Assembly (NCBI GenBank): GCA_016793465.1
Contig: JAEUJW010000053.1
Coordinates: forward strand, 248,001 to 312,000
Length of the DNA stretch: 64,000 bases
Direction of reading: 5' to 3'
Source: Myxococcales bacterium
GTDB lineage: Bacteria > Myxococcota > Polyangia > Nannocystales > Nannocystaceae
How positions within the stretch are numbered: position 1 is the stretch's first letter; the number at the start of each line of letters is the position of its first letter. The notes below the pieces were generated by a model that did not search any database, was not told where the DNA came from, and saw only the letters and a list, made by a program, of their open reading frames with translations. Positions 11,842-19,956 of the stretch are shown here, piece after piece. The translations under genes were made by a program, and so were the position numbers.

Positions 11842-14811
11842 TCACCTCGCGGGGCGGCTGGTCGCGTGGGCGTCGAGCCACGTCACGACCTCGGCGAGCA
11901 TGCGCGCCGACTCGGGGTTGCGGCGGTAGACCTCGGCCGCGAGCTCGCTCAGGGCGAGCGCGCGGGCGCGGTCGCGACCCGAAGTCCACAGCGCCTGGGC
12001 CAGCTCGAAGCGGGCCGAGGCGAGGAAGCGGGCGTCGCGGGGGCGGCGTTCGAACGTCTCGCAGGCCTGCTCGAGCGGGGCGATCGCGTCGGTGTGGCGG
12101 CCGAGCGCGGCCAGCGACACGCCGATGCCGGTGAGGTAGGCGCCGGCGTCGGGGTGGTCGTCGCCGAGGGTGCGGCGCAGCAGCGCGTGGGCCCCCTCGA
12201 ACTGCGCGAGGGCCTCGGCGGGGCGGCCGAGGTTGATGAGCACCATGCCGTAGTTGTAGGCGACCTTGCCGGCGTCCGGGTGCTCCTGCGGCTGGGCGGC
12301 GTAGATGGCGAGGGCGTCGCGGTACAGCTGCTCGGCGCGCGGCAGGTCGCGGCGGGCCTGGGCGAGGTTGGCGAGGTTCGTGCGGGTGGCCGCGGTGCTG
12401 AGGTGGCGCGGGCCGTACACGCGGTCGGCGATGGCGAGGGCCCGCCGCAGCTCGGCCTCGGCCGCGTCGGTGTCGCCGAGGTCGATGAGCGTGGTGCCGA
12501 GGTTGTTGGCGAGGTCGGCCACGGCCGGGTGCTCGGCGCCGAGCGAGCGCTCGGCGAGCGTCAGGGCCCGGCGGTACTGGGCGACCGCGTCGTCGAAGGC
12601 GCCGAGGTCGTAGAAGCTGCGGCCGTACAGGCGCAGGGCGGCGAGCAGGCGCGGGTCGCCGGCGTCGGTGTGCTGCTCGAGGGCGGCGACGGCCGCGTGC
12701 AGGCGCGTGTTGGAGGCCCGGAAGTCGCCGCTCGCGCGCTCGGCGATGGCGGCCGAGACCTCGACCTCGGCGGCCAGCAGGGGGTCGTCGCCGCTGCGGG
12801 CCACGGCGGCGCGGGCGTGGCCGGCGGCGCGGGTGGCCTCGGCCGGGCGCGCGAGGTCGTCGGCCAGCAGCCAGGTCAGGCCGTGCCACGCGCGCGCGGC
12901 GGTGCGATCGTCGCGCGCGGCCTCGGCGGCCCACAGCGCGGCGTAGTAGGCGTGCTCGGCCTCGGCGGCCTGGCCCCCGCGGCGGCGGGCCTCGGCGCGC
13001 GTGTGCTGGGCCGCGGCTACCAGCGGGTGCCAGCCGCGCACGCGCGCGCGCTCGGCCGCGGGCGCGAGCTCGGCCTCGGCGGCGGCGAAGCGCCCGGCCT
13101 CGACGAGCGCGGCGGCGCGATCGACGGCCGCGCGGTCGGCCGCGGCCTCGCCGAGCTCGTCGGCGGCGAGCGACGAGCCGCGGGGATCGCCGCAGCGGGC
13201 GGGCGCCGGCAGGTCGTGCACGATCGCCAGCGCCGCCTCGACGACGTCGCGATCGCCGCGCCGCAGCAGCGCCACCCGCTCGCGCAGCGCGGTGCGCTGC
13301 TCGCCGAGGCAGGTCGTGCGGTCCGCGAGCGTGGCCTCGGTCTGGTGGCCGTACACGCGGGTGGCCTCGCAGGCGGCGCGGTGCTCGGCCTGCCAGCGCG
13401 CGGCCCAGGCGTCGAGGTCGGCGACCGCGGTGGCGGCGATGGTCGGGGCGTACGGCAGGCCGCTGGCGGTGAAGGCGGCGCGCAGCTCCTCGGCGGCGGC
13501 CGGGTCCCACACGCCGGCGAGCAGGCCGGGGTCGTCGGCGCACAGTCGCGGGGCGGCGGCCGGCCGCGCGAGCGCCACGGCCGCGACGACCGCGGCGAGC
13601 GAGCCGGCCAGCGCGAGGCCGTAGCGCCCGCGCCGGAGCCGGCGCTCGCAGGCCTCGATCAGCGCCGGCATGTCGGGGAAGCGGGCCTGCGGATCGGGCG
13701 AGAGCCCGCGCTGCACGAGCTGCCGCAGCCAGCGCGGGCAGCCGCGGCGGGCCGCCGGGCGCGCGTCGGCGGGGCGCGTGGCGATCGCGGACGGGCCGCG
13801 CGTGGAGCCGTGGCCGTCCGGACCGCGCGACGCGTCGTCGTCGCCGCGTGCGCGGCCCGCCTGGCGCGACGCGTGAGCTCGGGCGTCGTCGCTGGCGCGC
13901 GGCCCCGCGGGGCGCGCGGGCCGGGCCGGCGACGTCGCGGGGTCCGACGGCCCGCCGCCGTTCGCGTCGTGGCGGGTGCCGGTCAGGGCCTCCCACAGCG
14001 CGGCGCACAGGCTGTACTGATCGCTGCGGGCGTCGACGACGGCGCCCTCGCGCTGCTCGGGGGCCATGTACGCGGGCGTGCCGACGAGCGCGCCGGTCGC
14101 GGTCAGCGACGACGAGGCCGCGGCGCTCGTCGTGCCCTCGCCTGGTTCGTCCGCTTCGTCGCGCGAGCCGGCCAGCGCGAGCCCGAAGTCGACCACGCGC
14201 ACGCGCCCGTCGGGGCCGACGATCGCGTTGCTCGGCTTGAAGTCGCGGTGGACCACCCCGGCCTCGTGGGCGCGGGCCAGGCCGCGGGCGGCTTGCAGGT
14301 ACATCTCGAGGATCGCCGCCCACGGGCGCGCGGCCGCGGCCTGCCAGCGCGCGAGGGTCGGGCCGGGCACCAGCTCCATGGCGATGAACACCTCGCCGTC
14401 GGTCTCGCCGACGTCGTAGACCGGCACGACGTTGGGGTGCGAGATGCGGGCCAGCGCCCGGGCCTCGCGGACTAGGCGCTCGCGCAGGTCGACGCCGCGG
14501 CGCGTGACCTGCGGGCGCACCAGCTTCAGCGCGACCTTGCGGTCGAGCTCCGGATCGTAGGCGGTGTAGACCACGCCCATGCCGCCGGCGCCGCGCACGT
14601 CGAGCACGAGGTAGCGGCCGCAGGCCCAGCCGCGCGGGCGCAGGCGCGGGGCTCGCGGGGCCTCGGCCGGGCCGAGCGCGCGGCCCATGGCGGCGAACAG
14701 CTCGCGGCAGGCGTCGCAGGCGTCGAGGTGGTGTTCGAACCCCGCGATCGCCGCGGGCGCGAGCGACCCGTCGAGGTAGGCCGCGAAGGCCGTATCGTCG
14801 GGGCACTCCAT
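11842..14811 (-). CDS. Zinc-finger (anti-sigma type) serine/threonine kinase with TPR C-terminus
   Basis: A 989-residue membrane protein. Residues 1-45 look like a ZAS/zf-HC2 anti-sigma zinc-binding module (His and HLDACDAC Cys residues near 28-37). The kinase domain follows: GAGGMGVVY Gly-loop near 70-80, VALKL Lys, HRDFKPSN near 185, DFG and GTPAYMAPEQ. A Pro/Ala/Asp-rich linker leads to one membrane helix near 395-415, then an extracytoplasmic region of about 570 residues with several TPR units in the last third (repeated A-Y-x-x-A-L-x-I patterns). ATG 14811 is preferred over the upstream Met at 14856 because the zinc module starts right there. It diverges from a sigma-factor gene only 22-31 bases away. 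The architecture suggests a kinase-borne anti-sigma factor for that sigma (inference). Confidence 0.9.
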   Translation of the reverse strand: MECPDDTAFAAYLDGSLAPAAIAGFEHHLDACDACRELFAAMGRALGPAEAPRAPRLRPRGWACGRYLVLDVRGAGGMGVVYTAYDPELDRKVALKLVRPQVTRRGVDLRERLVREARALARISHPNVVPVYDVGETDGEVFIAMELVPGPTLARWQAAAARPWAAILEMYLQAARGLARAHEAGVVHRDFKPSNAIVGPDGRVRVVDFGLALAGSRDEADEPGEGTTSAAASSSLTATGALVGTPAYMAPEQREGAVVDARSDQYSLCAALWEALTGTRHDANGGGPSDPATSPARPARPAGPRASDDARAHASRQAGRARGDDDASRGPDGHGSTRGPSAIATRPADARPAARRGCPRWLRQLVQRGLSPDPQARFPDMPALIEACERRLRRGRYGLALAGSLAAVVAAVALARPAAAPRLCADDPGLLAGVWDPAAAEELRAAFTASGLPYAPTIAATAVADLDAWAARWQAEHRAACEATRVYGHQTEATLADRTTCLGEQRTALRERVALLRRGDRDVVEAALAIVHDLPAPARCGDPRGSSLAADELGEAAADRAAVDRAAALVEAGRFAAAEAELAPAAERARVRGWHPLVAAAQHTRAEARRRGGQAAEAEHAYYAALWAAEAARDDRTAARAWHGLTWLLADDLARPAEATRAAGHARAAVARSGDDPLLAAEVEVSAAIAERASGDFRASNTRLHAAVAALEQHTDAGDPRLLAALRLYGRSFYDLGAFDDAVAQYRRALTLAERSLGAEHPAVADLANNLGTTLIDLGDTDAAEAELRRALAIADRVYGPRHLSTAATRTNLANLAQARRDLPRAEQLYRDALAIYAAQPQEHPDAGKVAYNYGMVLINLGRPAEALAQFEGAHALLRRTLGDDHPDAGAYLTGIGVSLAALGRHTDAIAPLEQACETFERRPRDARFLASARFELAQALWTSGRDRARALALSELAAEVYRRNPESARMLAEVVTWLDAHATSRPAR

Positions 14812-14842
14812 GAAAGGCCGGCGCGCCTGTAGCATGCGCCGG

Positions 14843-15766
14843 ATGTCGCTGTCCACCGAGACGGAGCTCGAGCAACTGACCTCACGCGCCTACGCGTCCG
14901 AGTTCCGGGACGCGCTCCCGCCCGGGCTGCGCGAGCAGGTCGAGCGCGACGCGCTGGCGGACCTGCTGACCGCGGCGGCGCGGCAGATCGGCGCGGCCTG
15001 GCCGTTCATCACCGACGTGCCGGCGCTGCTGCTCCGCGTCGCCGCCCGCCTCACGCCCGAGTGCACGCCGGCCGCGCTCGCTTGGACCGACCTGGCCCTC
15101 GCCGACGCCTGCCTGCGCCAGCTGCCCGCGGCCCTCGCGGCCTTCGAGGCGGCCCACGGCGACGCCCTCGAGGCCGCGCTGGTCGCCGCCAACATCGACG
15201 CCGACGCCCGCGCCGAGGCCCTCCAGCGCCTGCGCCTGCGCCTGCTGGTCCACGAGGACGGCGCGCCGCGCCTGGCGGGCTACGCCGGCCGCGGCCCGCT
15301 GCGCACGTGGCTGCGGGTGGCCGCGCTGCGCGAGGCGCTGATGCTCGCGCGGTCCTCGCGGCGGCGGGCCGCGCACGAGGTCACCGACGAGGACGCCCTG
15401 CTCGAGCACGCCGCGGTCGCCGAGGACCCCGAGCTTCTTCTACTGCAGGGCCGCTGCCGCGAGGCCCTGCGCGAGGCGTTCCGGGCCGCCGTCGCCGGGC
15501 TCGACGCCCGCGAGCGCACGCTGCTGCGGCTGTCGCTGCGCGACCGCCTCGGCGTCGACCAGATCGGCGCGCTCTACCGGGTCCACCGCTCGACCGCGGC
15601 GCGCTGGCTGCAGGCCGTCCGCGACAAGCTGTCGGCCGGCACGCGCGCGGGCCTGGCGAGCAAGCTGTCGCTCGCCGACGCCGAGGTCGAGTCGCTGATC
15701 CGGGCGATCGGCAGCAAGATCGACCTCAGCCTCGGGTCGATCGCCGCCGCCTCGCCGCCGACGTGA
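14843..15766 (+). CDS. Myxobacterial sigma-70 family factor (TIGR03001-like)
   Basis: A 307-residue RNA polymerase sigma factor. The central region GRGPLRTWLRVAALREAL resembles the region 2 helices. The C-terminal LDARERTLLRLSLRDRLG followed by VDQIGALYRVHRSTAARWL is a clear region 4 helix-turn-helix for the -35 element. The Ala/Asp-rich N-terminal 130 residues and the overall pattern match the lineage-specific group annotated as Sig-70_gmx1 in myxobacteria (recalled family pattern). Start candidates are ATG 14834 (three codons earlier) and ATG 14843; an upstream in-frame ATG at 14810 overlaps the divergent kinase and is less likely. Head-to-head pairing with a zinc-finger kinase suggests that the kinase sequesters or modifies it. 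Confidence 0.88.
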   Translation: MSLSTETELEQLTSRAYASEFRDALPPGLREQVERDALADLLTAAARQIGAAWPFITDVPALLLRVAARLTPECTPAALAWTDLALADACLRQLPAALAAFEAAHGDALEAALVAANIDADARAEALQRLRLRLLVHEDGAPRLAGYAGRGPLRTWLRVAALREALMLARSSRRRAAHEVTDEDALLEHAAVAEDPELLLLQGRCREALREAFRAAVAGLDARERTLLRLSLRDRLGVDQIGALYRVHRSTAARWLQAVRDKLSAGTRAGLASKLSLADAEVESLIRAIGSKIDLSLGSIAAASPPT

Positions 15767-15858
15767 GGTCGCACAAGCAAAATCTCGTGCGACCGGACGC
15801 GACAGCGCCGCCGCCCCGGCATCTCCGCCGGTGAGGGCCACGAGGCCCGAGGAGAACC

Positions 15859-16404
15859 ATGTCGATCGAGAACAAGTTTTTGGCCGCGGGTGCGCTGTTG
15901 CTGTCTCTGTTCGCCGGCGCGGCCGCGTGTGAGAAGGACGAGGGCGACTGCGACGACGGCGCGACCCAGGAGTGCACCTGCGTCAACGCCATGAAGGGCG
16001 CCCAGAGCTGCGAGGACGGCGGCTGGGGCATGTGCATGTGCGCGGGCGACGACGGCGGGTCCGACCCGACCAGCGCCTCCGACCCGACCTCCGCGTCCGA
16101 CCCGACCTCCGCGTCCGACCCGACGTCCGCGTCCGACCCGACGTCGGCGTCCGACCCGACCTCCGCGTCCGACCCGACCAGCGCCTCCGACCCGACCGGC
16201 TCCGACCCCGAGCCCGGCTCGGTGTGCGCGAGCGACGACGACTGCGCGGGCGCGCAGTTCTGCGTGTTCCAGTACGCGGACGACGTGCAGGGCATCTGCA
16301 CCGTCACCTGCGACGGCTTCGAGGACTGCCCGTCGTTCTGGAACTGCTGCGACCTCGCCAACGCCGGGCTCGCCTGCCTGCCGGGCGACTGGGGCGACTG
16401 CTGA
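15859..16404 (+). CDS. Secreted Cys-rich lipoprotein with Ser-Asp-Pro-Thr repeat linker
   Basis: A 181-residue exported protein. The signal peptide (residues 1-23) ends at a lipobox-like AAAC, so lipid anchoring at Cys24 is likely. Then come a small Cys-rich knot, a linker of about eight hexapeptide repeats (SDPTSA), and a second Cys-rich domain of about 55 residues with ten cysteines (CASDDDCAGAQFC, CTVTC, NCCDL), the spaced-Cys style common in myxobacterial surface proteins. An AGGAG ribosome site sits 5 bases before the ATG. The linker is encoded by 18-bp tandem DNA repeats. The function is unknown; the Cys-rich domain is likely disulfide-stabilised outside the cytoplasm. Confidence 0.87.
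   Translation: MSIENKFLAAGALLLSLFAGAAACEKDEGDCDDGATQECTCVNAMKGAQSCEDGGWGMCMCAGDDGGSDPTSASDPTSASDPTSASDPTSASDPTSASDPTSASDPTSASDPTGSDPEPGSVCASDDDCAGAQFCVFQYADDVQGICTVTCDGFEDCPSFWNCCDLANAGLACLPGDWGDC
16055..16203 (+). repeat. 18-bp tandem repeats encoding SDPTSA linker
   Basis: About eight in-frame copies of an 18-bp unit (TCCGACCCGACCTCCGCG and close variants) lie inside the Cys-rich lipoprotein gene. Synonymous and near-synonymous changes between copies (AGC GCC versus TCC GCG) show that the repeat is not brand new. Copy number is likely variable between strains. Confidence 0.85.
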
Positions 16405-16459
16405 GCGCACGCGGGCACGCCCGCGGCCCGGCGCTCGCGCGCAGCGCAGAAGAAATGGT

Positions 16460-16496
16460 CCGCGGCGGCCGACGAGTGGTTCGTCGACCGCCGCGG
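16460..16496. terminator. Strong hairpin between convergent genes
   Basis: CCGCGGCGG-C-CGACGA pairs with TCGTCG-A-CCGCCGCGG: 15 paired bases with one mismatch and a GTGGT loop. It sits between the Cys-rich lipoprotein stop (16404) and the stop of the small membrane-protein gene on the other strand (16512). There is no T-run; a bidirectional terminator or mRNA-end stabiliser is the best guess. Confidence 0.55.
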
Positions 16497-16511
16497 GTGA
16501 ATGAGCGTCGC

Positions 16512-16661
16512 TCAGGCGTCGGCCCGGCGCGACAGCAGCGCCGCCAGCAGGAACGCCGCGGCGACCACGAGGAGCAGGTGGAGCAGCCCCCCGAGGGTGT
16601 ACGAGAACACGACCCCGAGCGTCCAGAGCACGAGGAGGACGACGACTGCGGACCACAACAT
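16512..16661 (-). CDS. Lmo0937-family (DUF5670-like) small membrane protein
   Basis: A 49-residue protein too short for most ORF cut-offs. It begins MLWSAVVVLLVLWTLGVV, has the central SYTLGG, then a second hydrophobic stretch LLHLLLVVAAAFLLAALL and a basic end. Two membrane segments around a Gly-Gly turn, with a Tyr-Thr-Leu-Gly-Gly core, are the recalled hallmark of the lmo0937/DUF5670 family, small envelope proteins often found beside CsbD stress genes. A strong GGGAGG ribosome site lies about 7 bases before the ATG. It is the last gene of a three-gene minus-strand run, 20 bases after the CsbD gene. The molecular function is unknown; association with envelope or general stress is inferred from family company. 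Confidence 0.85.
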   Translation of the reverse strand: MLWSAVVVLLVLWTLGVVFSYTLGGLLHLLLVVAAAFLLAALLSRRADA

Positions 16662-16681
16662 GGCCACCTCCCACGGCTGCG

Positions 16682-16876
16682 TCAGGGCAGGTGCGTGCCC
16701 TCGATCTTGCTCAGGATGGCCTCCTTGGCGTCGCCGAAGCGCTGCTGGATGATGCCGTACAGCTTGTCGGCGGAGCCCTCGGCCTTCTGGAAGTCATCGT
16801 CGGTGAGCTCGCCCCAGATGCGCTTGGCCTTGCCCTTGAGGACATCCCACTTACCTGCGACTTGGTCTTGATTCAT
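16682..16876 (-). CDS. CsbD family stress-response protein
   Basis: A 64-residue hydrophilic protein. It starts MNQDQVAGKWDVLKGKAK and continues IWGELTDDDFQKAEGSADKL, the diagnostic CsbD pattern (N-x-x-x-x-G-x-W-x-x-x-K-G and a W-G-x-L-T-D-D-D block). CsbD proteins are strongly induced in general stress responses in many bacteria, but their biochemical role is not established. The start at ATG 16876 is fixed by the family N-terminus; the open frame extends far upstream as a GC-rich shadow. It lies between the SemiSWEET gene (32-base gap) and the Lmo0937-like gene (20-base gap), so one transcript is likely. Confidence 0.93.
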   Translation of the reverse strand: MNQDQVAGKWDVLKGKAKRIWGELTDDDFQKAEGSADKLYGIIQQRFGDAKEAILSKIEGTHLP

Positions 16877-16908
16877 GTCGGCTTCTCCGTGGCGACAAGG
16901 TTGGTCGA

Positions 16909-17223
16909 TCACGCGGAGGCGGCAACCGCGGGACGTTCGCCGTCCTGCGCAAAGCTGGCGTCGCGTTTGTAGTTGCGCAGCTTCATGGCGAGGATCACGG
17001 ACGCGAACAATACGGTCAGGCCGTTGCAGATCGCGACCGGCCAGGCCCGGGTCCAGAACCCGTAGGCGCACCACATGCCGAGGCCCAGGGTGGTGAAGAC
17101 GTACATGGCCAGCGAGAGGTCCTTGGTCTCGCCGGTGCGGATCACCTTCACGGCCTGCGGGATGAAGGAGATCGCCGAACATACGGCGGCGGCGTAGCCG
17201 AGGAGGTCGTGTGCGGGGGGCAT
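16909..17223 (-). CDS. SemiSWEET-type PQ-loop sugar transporter
   Basis: A 104-residue protein with three predicted membrane helices. The PQ-loop is SFIPQAVKVIRTGETKDLSL (residues 19-38), the classic position and spacing in SemiSWEETs, which form dimers that move sugars across the inner membrane. Helices are near 6-22, 40-57 and 62-80; the C-terminus is a basic and Ala-rich tail. ATG 17223 gives the normal SemiSWEET length; the longer open frame upstream is a shadow. It is the first gene of the run with CsbD and the Lmo0937-like gene, an unexpected mix of solute transport and stress proteins. The transported substrate cannot be told. Confidence 0.9.
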   Translation of the reverse strand: MPPAHDLLGYAAAVCSAISFIPQAVKVIRTGETKDLSLAMYVFTTLGLGMWCAYGFWTRAWPVAICNGLTVLFASVILAMKLRNYKRDASFAQDGERPAVAASA

Positions 17224-17583
17224 CGCCCGGTACGTAGCATCGAGCGGCCGCGGCGCACTCCGCAACGAGTTCGCGGTCCGGCGCAGGCCGCCGACGGTCG
17301 GCGGCCTCGAGCGGTCGATGGTCGCGACGCAGGCACTCGGCGTCGGCGACACGTCCGGGCGACCACCCCACCGCTGCGGCGGCCGGCGCCCGAGGGCCCG
17401 GGAGCCGACGAGGCACGCACGCGTACGCGGCGGACACGACGGTCGACCCGCGCGAGCGCGCGGCTGCACCGCACGCGCCGCAATTTCACGAACTCGTCGC
17501 GGGTGTGGCCACGCGCGCGTGCCCCGGGGCTCGCGCGGACGCGCCGCGTTGACCGCTGCGCCCGCGTTCGGCACCATCGGAAG
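17224..17583. other. 360-base divergent intergenic region
   Basis: It separates the start of the SemiSWEET-CsbD operon (minus) from the start of the peptidase cassette (plus). No convincing short ORF, RNA or repeat is seen. The promoters of both units should lie here. A GGAAG stands directly before ATG 17584 and could serve as its ribosome site. Confidence 0.5.
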
Positions 17584-18327
17584 ATGGGTACGGAGCTGCG
17601 GTTTGGGGGGCAGCAGATGCGCGCGTTCGAGTCGACGGCCCGCGATCGGTTCGTCGACGAGATGATGGCGCACTTGCGGACGTTCGCGGCTCATCGCTGC
17701 GGAGCCCTGCCCGAGGCGAGCCTGTACGACGCCGTCGCGGCCGGGGTCCGCCGCGCCGACGCCCACGCGATGCGACGACGCGGGCCGATCCGGCTGTTCC
17801 TCGAGGCGATGGTGCTGCTCGGCCACGAGTTCGACAGCGACCCGGTGCACCGCGTGATCACGGCGCGGCTGCGCGGCCCCGAGGACGAGATGGTGCGCGC
17901 CAGGCACATGTACGACGAGCTGTTGAAGTACCGCGACCGGGTCACGAGCCCGGACGGCAGCAACCTGCGCGCGGGGCTGGCGGGGCTGATCGCGGCGGCC
18001 CAGGGCGACGCGATCGCCGCCGATCCGCGGGTGCTGGCGGCGGCGTTCCCCGCCAAGGCGGAGCACGCCGGCGAGCACGGCCTGCGAGCGCTCGCGCAGC
18101 AGGCCACGCACGTGGCCCGCGCGCACGGGCTCGACTCGCCGCGCGCGCAGGGCGTGCTGCTCGTGACGATGTTCGCGCTGGGCCACGGGGCGCTCGGCGA
18201 CTGGTCGCACCCGACGATCGCCGCGGCGCTCGCCGGGCGCCGCGACGTCGAGGCCCGCTTCGCGGACGCGGCGCTGGCGGAGCTGATACGCGAGCGCGCC
18301 GCGGCCGCCGGGGAGGTGCCGAGATGA
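17584..18327 (+). CDS. Hypothetical protein, partner of LAS-peptidase gene
   Basis: A 247-residue predicted soluble, mostly helical protein with no signal peptide. The opening pattern (LRFGGQQMRAFESTARDRF followed by VDEMMAHLR) resembles a myxobacterial family that I recall near secretion-system effectors and PAAR/Rhs genes: Q-M-x-A-F, R-F-V-D-x-M-x-x-H-L-R and a later E-F-D-x-D-P. The C-terminal half is an Ala-rich helical bundle (LRALAQQATHVARAHGL). Its stop overlaps the next start (ATGA at 18324-18327), so the two products are made together. A chaperone/adaptor or immunity-like role for the downstream peptidase is possible but unproven. The ATG at 17584 follows GGAAG and matches the family N-terminus. 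Confidence 0.72.
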   Translation: MGTELRFGGQQMRAFESTARDRFVDEMMAHLRTFAAHRCGALPEASLYDAVAAGVRRADAHAMRRRGPIRLFLEAMVLLGHEFDSDPVHRVITARLRGPEDEMVRARHMYDELLKYRDRVTSPDGSNLRAGLAGLIAAAQGDAIAADPRVLAAAFPAKAEHAGEHGLRALAQQATHVARAHGLDSPRAQGVLLVTMFALGHGALGDWSHPTIAAALAGRRDVEARFADAALAELIRERAAAAGEVPR

Positions 18328-19949
18328 GCGGCGAGTCGAACCTGACGGCCCCGAGGTTCACCAACAGCCTGCTGTCCCCCGAGACCTCGGGGCCGCTCTC
18401 GACCTTCTCCGGCCGGGCCGTGTCGCCCGAGCCGGTCCAGGGCGAGACGACCCGCTTCACGCCGCGTCCCACCTCGCCCGACGCCGACAACGGCGCGGCC
18501 CCGGCCGGCGCGGCGACCCTGCCGTGCGCGCCGCGGATCCTCGACGCGTACTTCGCCCGCAAGGTCGTGACCGAGACGGCCGGGGCCGACGGGGCCGCGG
18601 CCACGACGTCGGTCGCGCTGGTGCGGATCGACGAGCACGTGCTCGGGCGCGTGGTGTACGTCGTCGTCGACGTCGAGCTGTGCTCGCCCTCGACGGCCGC
18701 CGGCACGCAGGTGACGATCACCCTGCGGGCCAACGACGACCGCCTCACCGGGACGGCCCGCCAGGCGCTGCGGACCACCGACGGGACCGCCGACGTCGAG
18801 ACCCGGACCGTGGGCATCGGCGTCACCACGGCGCTCAACGACAAGGACGGCAACTGCGCGTACACCAACCTCGCCAGCTTCGCCGCGAAGGCGATCTTCA
18901 AGGTGACGCTCCGGCCGCACGCGCGCGCCGACTTCGACACCTGGGCCCGGCAGATCGCCGCCGCGACCGAGCCGCCGACCGTCGGCATCGACGCGGCGGC
19001 GGCGGGCGTGCAGGCCTACTTCCCCGCCAACGGCGCCCGGCTGCTCCAGCTGATCAACCGCAAGGTCTACGAGATCCACCACCCGAGCAACCTCTACAAC
19101 TTCCTCGGCACGCACACGTACAACGGGGCCACGGTGCGACGGCGCATCTCGAACATCCAGAACGCCTCGACCGACAAGGTCCGCTACTACTTCTTCAACC
19201 GCATCGACAACACCCACCAGATCTGCGAGGTGACCCAGACCCGGGTGCGCCGGCGGGCCAACGGGGTCACGATCGCCAGGACCTCCGCCGAGGCCAACAT
19301 CCCGCGCGGGTACATCGAGACCGGCGGGACCGCCGGCGGCGACGCGGCCGTGAACTACTACTACAACGCGCCCGGCAGCCGGGACACCACGCGCAAGACC
19401 CCGCTCTCGTCGTACCACCGCATCGTGACGCGCGACGACCCGAACGGCAGCAACCGCGACTACGGGGTCAAGCAGTACGACCTCGCCAACCCCAACGACC
19501 CCAACGACATGGTCGACCTGGTGCGCATGCCCGACACCCTCGACCACGACCAGGAGACCGGCGCCAACCGGGTGCGCGCGACGTTCACGTGGAGCGGGAC
19601 CCAGCGGCGCTACGCCAACCCGGGCTGCTTCGCCGGGTTCCTCGGCGCCCTCATCCAGCTCGCCCGCAACGACGTGCGCTGCACCGGCATGTGCTTCGGC
19701 GACGCGACCAGCTACCCGAGCGTGTCCCACCCCAACGGCGACAGCGTCGACACCGGGTACCTGACCGCGGCGACCGAGCAGAGCAAGGTCAACGCGTTCC
19801 GCGACCACTACTACGTGAACATCCTCGCCGGCACCGAGGGGTTCAAGGGCGCGCTGACCGGCGTGACCCACCGCGCCGACCACAACGATCACCTGCACGC
19901 GGGCGACTTCGACAGCGCCCGCGTGGTCGTGCAGAACCCGGCGACGTGA
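18324..19949 (+). CDS. Putative LAS-superfamily (M15-like) murein peptidase effector
   Basis: A 541-residue protein without an obvious Sec signal. The N-terminal 60 residues are Ser/Thr/Pro-rich, the middle is beta-rich, and the C-terminal region (about 440-530) carries the zinc-site pattern of LAS peptidases: His469 and Asp476 in SHPNGDSVDTGY, and His523 and His525 in HNDHLHAGDF. The segment NPGCFAGFLGALIQL and CTGMCFGDATSYPSVSHPN looks strongly conserved by comparison with proteins I recall from type VI-like loci of other phyla. LAS enzymes cut peptidoglycan cross-links or stems. Lack of a signal peptide and coupling to the upstream helical protein fit an effector delivered by a contractile or other secretion system (inference; no such system lies in the window). 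Confidence 0.75.
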   Translation: MSGESNLTAPRFTNSLLSPETSGPLSTFSGRAVSPEPVQGETTRFTPRPTSPDADNGAAPAGAATLPCAPRILDAYFARKVVTETAGADGAAATTSVALVRIDEHVLGRVVYVVVDVELCSPSTAAGTQVTITLRANDDRLTGTARQALRTTDGTADVETRTVGIGVTTALNDKDGNCAYTNLASFAAKAIFKVTLRPHARADFDTWARQIAAATEPPTVGIDAAAAGVQAYFPANGARLLQLINRKVYEIHHPSNLYNFLGTHTYNGATVRRRISNIQNASTDKVRYYFFNRIDNTHQICEVTQTRVRRRANGVTIARTSAEANIPRGYIETGGTAGGDAAVNYYYNAPGSRDTTRKTPLSSYHRIVTRDDPNGSNRDYGVKQYDLANPNDPNDMVDLVRMPDTLDHDQETGANRVRATFTWSGTQRRYANPGCFAGFLGALIQLARNDVRCTGMCFGDATSYPSVSHPNGDSVDTGYLTAATEQSKVNAFRDHYYVNILAGTEGFKGALTGVTHRADHNDHLHAGDFDSARVVVQNPAT

Positions 19950-19956
19950 TCGCCGG

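Noticed and set aside
15726..16418. A minus-strand frame with Val-Gly-Ser-Asp repeats opposite the Cys-rich lipoprotein
   Set aside because: The plus frame has a ribosome site, signal peptide and spaced cysteines; the minus frame is only the complement of the 18-bp repeat.
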